A stretch of 33,906 bases of DNA, taken from Victivallales bacterium. Lineage in GTDB: Bacteria > Verrucomicrobiota > Lentisphaeria > Oligosphaerales > Oligosphaeraceae. Location: the NCBI GenBank assembly GCA_017431255.1, contig JAFRLI010000334.1, positions 1 through 33,906 on the forward strand, read 5' to 3'. Shown here in pieces: positions 21,034-28,313 of this stretch. A model generated the notes under the pieces. That model saw nothing but the letters and a program-made list of their open reading frames with translations, made no database searches and was not told where the DNA came from. The number at the start of each line of letters is the position of its first letter. Within the stretch, counting starts at the first letter, position 1. The position numbers were made by a program, and so were the translations under genes.

Positions 21034-21854
21034 TATTTGTCCTGAAGTTTCCGTGCAATCTCGCTGTACTTCAGCAGGTTCACTTCCAGTTCGCCAGATT
21101 CTTTCATCTCGGTGATGGTGGCATTCAAGAGCTGCAGCAATTCCGCATTGCCTTTCTTGACAATCATCCCGAAGTCCTCATGCTCGGGTTCGGCCGTCTT
21201 GAAGAGCAACTGCACCGCCTTGGTGCCTTCGTTCTGCTTGCTCAACTCAATCGCAACCAACTTGTCGACGACAACCGCGTCAAGTTTCTTGTTCTTGAGT
21301 TCGAGAACGGCGTCCGAAGCGGTCTTGAACTGCTTGAGTTCTGCCTTGGTGTCCTTGAGTTCACCCTTGTTGATGGCGTCTTCCACCAGCAGCATACCCG
21401 TGTTGCCGACCTGACCTCCGATGGCCTTCCCGGCAAGGTCTTCAAGATACTTGTAGTTATCCTCTTCGCGGAGGATAAGATACTGATAAGAACGGTCGAA
21501 CGGAACGGTGAAGTCCACCTGCTGCTTGCGCTCGTCCGTGATGGTGAACCCCGAGGCTCCCAGATCCGCCTTGCCGCTGGCAATCGCCATAATGATGGAA
21601 TCAAACTGCGCAGGTTTCACTTCCAATTTCACACCCAATTTCGACGCAACTTTCTCCAAAATGGCGATTTCACAGCCAATGGCTTTCCCTTCTTCCCCAA
21701 TGAACTCATAAGGCGGAAAATCAGGACTGGTATACACAACCAGATTCCCATGCTTCTTGATGGACGCCACGTCTCCCGCCTTCCGGCCGCAACTCGTCAA
21801 CATCACTGCCGACAACACAGCACAAACACAACCAGACAACAATTTCTTCAACAT
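21033..21854 (-). CDS. amino-acid ABC transporter substrate-binding lipoprotein
   Basis: 273 residues, with a lipoprotein signal peptide (MLKKLLSGCVCAVLSAVMLTSC, lipidated Cys near 22) and a family 3 solute-binding fold: VVYTSPDFPPYEFIGEEGKAIG, then FDSIIMAIASGKADLGASGFTIT, DERKQQVDFTVPF and LAGKAIGGQVGNTG. It captures a polar amino acid for the permease and ATPase encoded next. AAGGAG lies 7 bases before the ATG. It is the first gene of the importer operon; the upstream 88 bases to element E5 show no clear promoter, though TAAAAT (on the minus strand near 21925) could be a weak -10 box. Confidence 0.93.
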   Translation of the reverse strand: MLKKLLSGCVCAVLSAVMLTSCGRKAGDVASIKKHGNLVVYTSPDFPPYEFIGEEGKAIGCEIAILEKVASKLGVKLEVKPAQFDSIIMAIASGKADLGASGFTITDERKQQVDFTVPFDRSYQYLILREEDNYKYLEDLAGKAIGGQVGNTGMLLVEDAINKGELKDTKAELKQFKTASDAVLELKNKKLDAVVVDKLVAIELSKQNEGTKAVQLLFKTAEPEHEDFGMIVKKGNAELLQLLNATITEMKESGELEVNLLKYSEIARKLQDK

Positions 21855-21942
21855 CTTTTCACTCCTTAACTGATTCGAGGGAAACCCTCATTTTTGTCTC
21901 ACGACACCGGGCGGCATCGCGTATTTTACAATGAATACCTAA

Positions 21943-22094
21943 GAGGCAATTGCAAAACTCTCATCCCAACCGCCTTCACGGCGCGGCGCGATGGCTTCCT
22001 CGCTCAACCTCAGCGTGGTCACCACACTTCGCGTTCGCTCTTCGCCCTCGCTGGCGGCGTTTTGCCGGTTGGCCGGTAGTTTTGCAATTGCCTC
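21943..22094 (+). repeat. 152-bp palindromic element, copy E5, with target duplication
   Basis: Full copy with near-perfect inverted ends: GAGGCAATTGCAAAAC at the left and GTTTTGCAATTGCCTC at the right are exact complements. It is flanked by CTAA on both sides (21939-21942 and 22095-22098), a perfect 4-bp target-site duplication, so this is probably a young insertion. The frame starting at its first base is stop-free. It sits between the importer operon and the 3' end of corA. The remaining bases to 22173 show no gene. Confidence 0.93.
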
Positions 22095-22173
22095 CTAATA
22101 TAGAGCAAAGTTTCCCCTTTTGCAATCCTTCAAGACATTTTTTTCTTGTGAATCTGGGAGATGGCAGGGGGAG

Positions 22174-22194
22174 CCATCGGCGAGACGCCGTCGT
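22174..22194 (-). repeat. diverged single GGCGTCCCGC-type unit
   Basis: On the minus strand it reads GACGGCGTCTCGCCGATGG, close to the 21-bp units at 15510-15611. It begins at the corA stop codon. Confidence 0.5.
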
Positions 22195-23432
22195 TACTTT
22201 CTTCTGGGATTCCGATGGGGGAGTGGAAGATGCGTTTTTTTATGGAGGCGGAGGTATTCGGATAGAGCGAGGAGGTCTTGTTGGGTTCCGCCGTTGCGCG
22301 CGGGAACCTGGACATTGCTGATGGCGGATTTCCGTTTGGTTTTCGGGGAATCTTCCGAAGGGGTTCCAATCCAGCCGAGGCGCCGAAAGGTCTGGAAGAG
22401 CGTAAATGCAAGCAAGAGCATGACGCAAAGACAGACGGGGTATCCGAGGGGACTCTTGAGTTCAGGCATGAACTGGAAATTCATGCCGTAAAGACTGGTG
22501 ATGAACGTCAAGGGGATGAAAATGGTGGAAATAACGGTCAGCACCTTCATGATTTCATTCATGCGGTTGGAAAGGATGCTGCTGTGCATTTCAATCAGTC
22601 CATTGACTGCTTCGCGTTCGTTGTCAAGGGTTTCCATAATCTGGATGATATGGTCGAGAGCGTCGCGGAAGAATGGTCTGGTGTCCGGTGAGATGTTGGG
22701 GAACTGGTCTCGGCAGAGGGAACTCAGGGCATCCCGCATTGGCCAGATGGCGCGCCGCGCGTCGCGAAGGTCGCGTTGCAATTTGAAAAAGTCGTTGACG
22801 ATGGAAGGTCGTTCCGCGCGAGTGGTGACTTGGTCTTCCAGGCTTTCCTCACGCTCTGCGAGCGCATTCAAGCAAGGGAAGCAGTTGTCCACAATATCGT
22901 CAATCATCGTCGATAGAAGATAGTCGGCGCCGCGGGTCTGGAAAAACTCGCTGCCGTTTTGGATGCGCATGCGAACGGCACCCAGGGAGTCCCCTCGCAT
23001 TTCCTGGAAGGAAACGATGGTGTTGGAGAGGAGGAAGAGGCTGATTTGCTCGGGGCGGATGCCACGTTCCGTCGCATGCGGGAGTTTCAATGCCACGAAC
23101 AGCATGTCCCCGTAGTTCTCAATCTTCGCACGTTCCGAAATATTGACGGAATCCTCGACGGCAAGCGGGTGCAGATGGAACTCCTTCGCGATGGCACCCA
23201 GCATGTCAAGGTCGCCCAGGCCGGCGATATCCACCCAAAGCAGGTCCTCCTTGTGCTCACGGGCAAACTCGATGGCGTCCTTTGCGGTGTGGAAGGTCTG
23301 CTCGGAGGTGGAATCCTGTCCAATCCGTGTGACCGTCACGCCTCCAGGGATGGCGGCATTGGAACTTTTGAGAAGTGCGCCCGGCGGGAGACCTGGCTGA
23401 TTTTGATCAATTACCGGCTCTGTGTCAGCCAT
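22194..23432 (-). CDS. corA: CorA-family magnesium/divalent metal channel
   Basis: 412 residues from ATG 23432 (AGGAGG 7 bases upstream; longer frame to 23534 lies inside dxs). A large cytoplasmic domain is followed by two C-terminal membrane helices (FIPLTFITSLYGMNFQF and YPVCLCVMLLLAFTLF). The signature YGMN is near residue 314. It is a pentameric channel for Mg2+ or related ions. After the second helix there is an unusually long basic tail of ~70 residues (SPKTKRKS ... HKKTHLPLPHRNPRRK); most CorA proteins end soon after helix 2. The start overlaps the dxs stop by eight bases (ATGGCTGA), so translation is coupled. Confidence 0.93.
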   Translation of the reverse strand: MADTEPVIDQNQPGLPPGALLKSSNAAIPGGVTVTRIGQDSTSEQTFHTAKDAIEFAREHKEDLLWVDIAGLGDLDMLGAIAKEFHLHPLAVEDSVNISERAKIENYGDMLFVALKLPHATERGIRPEQISLFLLSNTIVSFQEMRGDSLGAVRMRIQNGSEFFQTRGADYLLSTMIDDIVDNCFPCLNALAEREESLEDQVTTRAERPSIVNDFFKLQRDLRDARRAIWPMRDALSSLCRDQFPNISPDTRPFFRDALDHIIQIMETLDNEREAVNGLIEMHSSILSNRMNEIMKVLTVISTIFIPLTFITSLYGMNFQFMPELKSPLGYPVCLCVMLLLAFTLFQTFRRLGWIGTPSEDSPKTKRKSAISNVQVPARNGGTQQDLLALSEYLRLHKKTHLPLPHRNPRRK

Positions 23433-25269
23433 GGAGAGCCTCCTGGATGGAATGGGCAATCTGCTCGGGGAGCAGGCCCTGCTTTTCACGACTGGCCGCC
23501 ACACTTCCCCAGGAAGGCAGTTCCCGCCAGCCAAACTTCAAGATCGGCAACGACAATTGCGCCGACGCGAATGCTCCAAAACCACCGTCCACAACATGGT
23601 CCTCCAACGTTACCAGCAACATTCCAGAAGAGGCTTGACGACGCATCAACGCCTCGTCAAATGGACGCGTAAACCGTGCATTCACAACGGTCACGGAAAT
23701 GCCTGCATCTGCCAGGCAATCCGCCACCTTGCATGCGGTCACGCATTCGCGCCCCACCGCCCACAACGCCACACGAGTGCCTTCCCGAAGCACCTCCGCC
23801 TTCCCCCACTCCAACGGCGCATGATTCGGTACCACATTCGACGCGTCCCCCGCCGGATAGCGAAGCACAACGGGATGTTCGCGCTGAAGTGCCAGTTGGA
23901 ACATTTGACGCAATTCCTCGGCGTCGGACGGCTGCAAGACGGCAAGATTCGGGAGTGCCTGCCAGAAGGCGAAATCGAGAATCCCGTGGTGGGTTGGACC
24001 GTCCACCCCTGCGCCAGCCCGGTCGAGACAAAAGACGACGGGGAGGTTCTGGAGGCATGCATCGTGGAAGACATAGTCAAACGCGCGTTGGATGAAACTG
24101 GCGTAGATTGCGACCACGGGACGCATCCCCGCCGCAGCCAATCCCGCCGCAAAGCACGAACCGTGTCCTTCCGCGATGCCGACATCGAAAAATCCCTCGG
24201 GATATTCCTTGGCGAAACGCTTGAGACCTGTGCCATCCACCATGCCCGCCGTGATGGCAAGAATGCGGGAATCCTTCTGGCGTGCCTCACAGACGATATC
24301 GCCGAAGGTTTGCGAGAACGTGACGGCGGGGGAGGCCTTGGTGGATTTGCCCGTTGCTAGGTCGAACGGACCAGTTCCGTGGAAGAAGGACGGGTTTTGT
24401 TCCGCGAGTGGATAGCCTCGTCCCTTGGTGGTGAAGGTGTGAAGCAGGATGGGACCACGCAAGTTTTTGAGGCGGTTGAGGATGGTGATGAGGGAATCCA
24501 GATCGTGCCCATCCACGGGACCGATGTAGCGCAGTCCAAGGTCGGAGAACATCCGTCCACGCAGGAAAAGGGACTTCACAGCAAGGTCCAGGCGCGTCGC
24601 AAACTCACGCAAATGCGGCCCCACCAGCGGAATGCCTCGAATGAAATCCGAACATGCACCCTTGATGAAGTTGTAACTACGCGCCGAAATTACGTGGTTC
24701 AGAAAACGCGAAATCGCACCGACATTCGGCGCGATGGACATCTTGTTGTCATTCAGAATCAACAGGAAACGCTTCGTGGTCACGGACAAGTTGTTCAGCC
24801 CTTCGAGCGAACTGCCGCAACCCAGGGCACCATCTCCCACCAATGCGATGACATGACCGTCGTCCCCCTGGCGATCCAGTGCGCTTGCATACCCCAGGGC
24901 GGCGGAAATCGCCGTGCCGGAATGTCCTGCACCGAACGCATCTTCGCTGCTTTCGGCACGCACGGGGAAGCCCGAGCAGCCATCCGTCGCACGGAGTTTT
25001 TGGAAGGTCTGCCGCCGCCCCGTCAAGAGCTTGTGAGTGTAGCACTGGTGCCCTGTGTCAAAGAAGAGGCGGTCCTTGTGGAAGTCAAACACGGTGTGCA
25101 GTGCCAGTTCCAACTCGACCGTTCCGAGATTGGAGGCGAGGTGCCCGCCTTGCCGGGCGACAGTCTCGAGGATTTCGCGTCGAATATCGGCAGCAAGTTC
25201 GCGCAACTCGTCCAACGAGAGGTCTCGCAGGCGAGTTTCGGAAGTGAGTTGGTCCAGCGTAAAAGACAT
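23425..25269 (-). CDS. dxs: 1-deoxy-D-xylulose-5-phosphate synthase-like transketolase
   Basis: 614 residues from ATG 25269 (MSFTLDQL); further upstream codons overlap nagA. Dxs joins pyruvate and glyceraldehyde 3-phosphate to start MEP isoprenoid synthesis, using thiamine diphosphate. Family motifs are HQCYTHKLLTGR, GAGHSGTAISAALGYA, the ThDP motif GDGALGCGSSLEGLNN, GPVDGHD and DGPTHHGILD. Several usually conserved positions differ: GIAEGHGSC in place of GIAEQHA, FWQALPN in place of YLRxxPN, and RYPAGD in place of RYPRG. The last two replace Arg residues that bind the substrate phosphate in known enzymes (from memory), so substrate use may be altered. No ribosome-binding site is obvious; it lies 11 bases after nagA and overlaps corA. 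Confidence 0.9.
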   Translation of the reverse strand: MSFTLDQLTSETRLRDLSLDELRELAADIRREILETVARQGGHLASNLGTVELELALHTVFDFHKDRLFFDTGHQCYTHKLLTGRRQTFQKLRATDGCSGFPVRAESSEDAFGAGHSGTAISAALGYASALDRQGDDGHVIALVGDGALGCGSSLEGLNNLSVTTKRFLLILNDNKMSIAPNVGAISRFLNHVISARSYNFIKGACSDFIRGIPLVGPHLREFATRLDLAVKSLFLRGRMFSDLGLRYIGPVDGHDLDSLITILNRLKNLRGPILLHTFTTKGRGYPLAEQNPSFFHGTGPFDLATGKSTKASPAVTFSQTFGDIVCEARQKDSRILAITAGMVDGTGLKRFAKEYPEGFFDVGIAEGHGSCFAAGLAAAGMRPVVAIYASFIQRAFDYVFHDACLQNLPVVFCLDRAGAGVDGPTHHGILDFAFWQALPNLAVLQPSDAEELRQMFQLALQREHPVVLRYPAGDASNVVPNHAPLEWGKAEVLREGTRVALWAVGRECVTACKVADCLADAGISVTVVNARFTRPFDEALMRRQASSGMLLVTLEDHVVDGGFGAFASAQLSLPILKFGWRELPSWGSVAASREKQGLLPEQIAHSIQEALHG

Positions 25270-25280
25270 CGGGAAAGGGG

Positions 25281-26429
25281 TCAGCGTTGGAACTTGAGGG
25301 CTCCGTCCACGAAAGTGGCTTGCACGTGGAAGTTTGCATCCAACACCGTGAGATCCGCCGTGTAGCCAGCCTCGACCTTGCCGATGCCGGACAAGCCCAG
25401 GTTGCGCGCCTGATTCCATGAAGTCGTCTTGACAAGTTCCTTCAGCGGGAGCCCCGTCACCTCAAAGACATTCTGCAATGCACGATTCATCTGCAACGTG
25501 CTTCCCGCCAGTGCATTGTTGGACTTCAGGCGCGCCGCGCCGTCCTTGACCACCACCGCCAGACCGCCGAGTTGATAGTCGCCGTCGGGCAGTCCCGTGG
25601 CCTCCATGCAGTCCGTGATGAGAAGGATTTTGTCAATGTTTTTGACCTGGAAGCAGAGGCGAATCATGTCGGGAGCGAGGTGGATTTTATCGCAAATCAT
25701 TTCGATAGCGACATCAGGTTCGAGGAGTCCCGCGCCGACCATTCCGATTTCGCGGTGGTGGAGTTTGGTCATTTGGTTGCAGAAATGGGTGAGACGCGCC
25801 AGACCGTTCTTGTGGCAGGCCTGGAATTGCGCGTAGGTGGCGCTGGTATGTCCGGCGATGGGGCAAATCCCTGCTGCAAGCAGTTCCTTTGTAAATGCGT
25901 CTGCCCCAGGCATTTCAGGCGCGTAGGTAATCAGTGCCACCTTCGAAATGGCGTTCAGTGCCTTCACTTCCGCAATGTTTGGCGGACGCACGAACGCGGG
26001 ATTCTGCGCACCCAGGCATTCGGGATTGATATAGGGTCCTTCCAAGTGAATGCCGACAATCTTCGCGAACGCCTGCCTGCGCTTGTACGCCTCCATGTAA
26101 CTTAGGCTCTCCACCAGCATCTCCTGCGAAAGCGTCAGCGTGGTGGGGCACATCGAGGTTACCCCTTCCTTCAGTTTCGCCTCCGCAATGATTCCCATCG
26201 CCTCTGGCTTCGGGGTCGTCGTCTCGTAGCCCATCCCGCCATGGAAATGCGCGTCCAAAAAACCTGGCATCACATAGTTGCCGCATGCATCGTACTCCTG
26301 TTCCGCCTTCGGCAAAGCCTCTCCTTTCCGGATGACCGATTGGATTTGAGTGCCTTCCACATAGACCGCAGCCTCCGTGATATCTACATCTGGCGAAATC
26401 ACATGGGCATTCTTGAGCAAAACTGACAT
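25281..26429 (-). CDS. nagA: N-acetylglucosamine-6-phosphate deacetylase
   Basis: 382 residues from ATG 26429, chosen over ATG 26447 because GGAG lies 8 bases before it. It hydrolyses GlcNAc-6-phosphate to glucosamine-6-phosphate and acetate in amino-sugar catabolism. Amidohydrolase motifs are FLDAHFHGG (HxH metal site), GIHLEGPYIN (metal Glu), AGHTSATY (metal His), LTHFCNQM and LLITDCMEATG (catalytic Asp). The THFCNQM form replaces the more usual THLFNAM. First gene of a nagA-dxs-corA operon. Amino sugars from sialic acid breakdown would enter here, which fits the sialidase-like and acetylesterase genes at 3.6-8.6 kb. Confidence 0.93.
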   Translation of the reverse strand: MSVLLKNAHVISPDVDITEAAVYVEGTQIQSVIRKGEALPKAEQEYDACGNYVMPGFLDAHFHGGMGYETTTPKPEAMGIIAEAKLKEGVTSMCPTTLTLSQEMLVESLSYMEAYKRRQAFAKIVGIHLEGPYINPECLGAQNPAFVRPPNIAEVKALNAISKVALITYAPEMPGADAFTKELLAAGICPIAGHTSATYAQFQACHKNGLARLTHFCNQMTKLHHREIGMVGAGLLEPDVAIEMICDKIHLAPDMIRLCFQVKNIDKILLITDCMEATGLPDGDYQLGGLAVVVKDGAARLKSNNALAGSTLQMNRALQNVFEVTGLPLKELVKTTSWNQARNLGLSGIGKVEAGYTADLTVLDANFHVQATFVDGALKFQR

Positions 26430-26465
26430 CGTCCATTCTCCATTCATGATGGGTGAAAAATACTA

Positions 26466-26840
26466 CTATAACGTACTTCCTGTACCGAAAAAAACAAACC
26501 AACAACAGGGATTTTCCTCCGCTCCCGAAAGGAAAAGACGTGCTAGAGGGGCTAGAGAGGCTAGAAGTGATAGAGGTGCTAGAACCCGCATCTGAAACTC
26601 CCCCGTTCCCAAAAACTTTCCGTTGAGACGAAAGCAGCCTTTTTCACAGGTGCCACGTCCCTGCACCCCACCTTTCTGCGTAATGCTGCCATGCCAGCCA
26701 GGACGAAACTGCGTCAACTCAAACGTCATCCCGTTCACGAGCAATCTTCCATCGGGAGTGACCTCCAACCAATTGGGCAACCCAAACACACCCCCGCAAA
26801 ATACACACGCCAACAATACAAACAGCACAGCTTTTTTCAT
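26466..26840 (-). pseudogene. 5' fragment of a secreted protein gene, ending in a CTAG array
   Basis: The start region is convincing: promoter TTGAAA/TATATT at 26911-26938, GGAGT 7 bases before ATG 26840 and a signal peptide (MKKAVLFVLLACVFCGGVFG). The next ~65 residues are protein-like (LPNWLEVTPDGRLLVNGMTF, then GRGTCEKGCFRLNGKFLGTG) and look like the N-terminal strand-rich part of a longer secreted protein. From about residue 86 the frame enters the CTAG nonamer array, read as LAPLSLLASLAPLAR, and soon ends at residue 124 in sequence with no protein character (GAEENPCCWFVFFGTGSTL). Most likely a larger gene lost its 3' part at the repeat. A short intact gene remains possible. Confidence 0.6.
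26542..26586. repeat. CTAG nonamer array 3
   Basis: Five 9-bp units on the plus strand: GCTAGAGGG, GCTAGAGAG, GCTAGAAGT, GATAGAGGT and GCTAGAACC. It is the inverse orientation of arrays 1 and 2. The 9-bp period keeps the reading frame of the gene fragment on the minus strand. It lies between that fragment and nagA. Confidence 0.88.
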
Positions 26841-26910
26841 TCGAAAACTCCAGTCACAAACAATCACAGCACCACCGGCTTTGTTCCCATCCACTTGTAT
26901 TTCAAAAAAA

Positions 26911-26938
26911 ATATACAGGCAACACCTTGCTTTTCAAC
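26911..26938 (-). promoter_or_regulatory. promoter of the truncated secreted-protein gene
   Basis: On the minus strand TTGAAA (26933-26938), a 16-base spacer and TATATT (26911-26916), 70 bases before ATG 26840. It faces away from the divergent promoter at 26958. Confidence 0.6.
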
Positions 26939-26957
26939 CTTCTTTCCTGCAATCTCG

Positions 26958-26986
26958 TTGGAATTACCTGCAATCAGGCATATATT
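26958..26986 (+). promoter_or_regulatory. promoter of the esterase-GH127-phosphoesterase operon
   Basis: TTGGAA (26958-26963), a 17-base spacer and TATATT (26981-26986). The predicted leader of about 45 bases ends in AGGAG, 9 bases before ATG 27036. Confidence 0.65.
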
Positions 26987-27035
26987 AGAGATAATTTTTT
27001 TCCTCCGTTTCCATCGCAATCCAGGAGTTTATTCC

Positions 27036-28310
27036 ATGAGCATTTTTCAAAGAGTTGACCGTTCTCCCGACTGGAACCAGCTTTGCCCTGAATGGTACAT
27101 TGACTTTGACGCCCCGCAGCCGCGTCGCCGCTGGGAGTTTAACGTGAACAAGCACGATGTCGCCGTCAACGAAAAGGTGGTGTTCACAGCAAAGTTGTTT
27201 GAAGATGACTGCATTCTCGCGGGCGAACCGGTCAAATTGACGCTCACGCGTGATTTTCATGATAACGAAACCTGGGAGGCCGTCACCACGAAAGAAGGTC
27301 TTCGCGTGGAGACCTCGCTGGAGAAACCAGGCTTCCTTCGCCTGATGGCAGAAGCTAAGGGGGCTTCCCGCGCCTATGGTGCAGCCGTGGATGCCGCACA
27401 GATCGAACCGGCCCCCGAAGTGGAAGGGTTCGCAGAATACTGGAACGGACGTATTCAGGCACTTCACGGCACCCCATTGGAGGTCAAAAAATACAACCGT
27501 GTCCATCCTGCGGAAGAATCCGAATATCCTGGAACGGAGACCTATTCGGTGAGCGTCACCTGTGCGGGACCGCATCCCGTGGAAGGGCTGTTGAGCCTGC
27601 CTTCGAACGCAACGCCAGGCAGCCTGCCTGCATATCTGTTCCTGCACGGTGCGGGAATCCGACCGCCCTTCCCTCCCCTCCCCTGGGCAAAACTTGGCGC
27701 ACTTGCGTTCAACATCAGCGCCCTCGCCATCCCTTGGGAAACCACCGCAGAGGAACTCGCGCAATTCAAAAAGACCTACGCAGGATACCCTCAAATTGCC
27801 CCCGAAAACCCGTTGGACAGTCCGTTCGACGGCATGGCCCTCCGTGTCCTCCGCGCACTGGAATACCTCAAGTCGCGCCCGGAATGGGACCACAAGCACC
27901 TCGTCGTCCACGGCGGCAGCCAGGGCGGCTGGCAGTCCCTCGTCGCAACCGCGTTTGACCACGATGTCACCTATGCGCAAATCGAGGCCCCCGCGCAATG
28001 CAATGTCGCGGGTGCCCTGCAAGGACGCACCCCTTCCTGGCCAGGCTCCATCCAAAAAAACTCTGGCGACACCCCGCGCACCCGCATCCTGCGGCTGTTT
28101 GACGGGACGAGCTTCGCCCGTCACTCCGTTGCCCCCGTCGTTTTCACGAGCGGCTACTCCGATGGGGCCGCCGTACCTTCCTCCATCTATGCAACTTACA
28201 ACGCATATGCCGGCAAGCAAAAGACCTTCTGGGCCTTCCCTGACCTCGGTCACGAACTCGCCGTTTTCTGGTCCGGAGCAACCTTCATCCGCGAACATCT
28301 GGGAATCTAA
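27036..28310 (+). CDS. acetylxylan esterase-like (CE7-type) carbohydrate esterase
   Basis: 424 residues from ATG 27036 with AGGAG 9 bases upstream; the frame extends to 26691 but through the divergent promoter region. The N-terminal ~130 residues are beta-rich (WEFNVNKHDVAVNEKVVF), like an Ig-type domain. The C-terminal half is an AXE1/CE7-like alpha/beta hydrolase: AYLFLHGAGIRPPFPP, nucleophile HGGSQGGWQ (Ser295), and a C-terminal FPDLGHEL His. It probably removes acetyl groups from hemicellulose or pectin oligosaccharides. There is no signal peptide, so it works in the cytoplasm on imported sugars. Only three bases separate it from the GH127 gene, so the two are made together. Confidence 0.87.
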   Translation: MSIFQRVDRSPDWNQLCPEWYIDFDAPQPRRRWEFNVNKHDVAVNEKVVFTAKLFEDDCILAGEPVKLTLTRDFHDNETWEAVTTKEGLRVETSLEKPGFLRLMAEAKGASRAYGAAVDAAQIEPAPEVEGFAEYWNGRIQALHGTPLEVKKYNRVHPAEESEYPGTETYSVSVTCAGPHPVEGLLSLPSNATPGSLPAYLFLHGAGIRPPFPPLPWAKLGALAFNISALAIPWETTAEELAQFKKTYAGYPQIAPENPLDSPFDGMALRVLRALEYLKSRPEWDHKHLVVHGGSQGGWQSLVATAFDHDVTYAQIEAPAQCNVAGALQGRTPSWPGSIQKNSGDTPRTRILRLFDGTSFARHSVAPVVFTSGYSDGAAVPSSIYATYNAYAGKQKTFWAFPDLGHELAVFWSGATFIREHLGI

Positions 28311-28313
28311 CCT

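Noticed and set aside
23422-25365. Long plus-strand frames opposite dxs and corA
   Set aside because: Low-complexity Arg/His/Gln-rich translation opposite well-supported genes.
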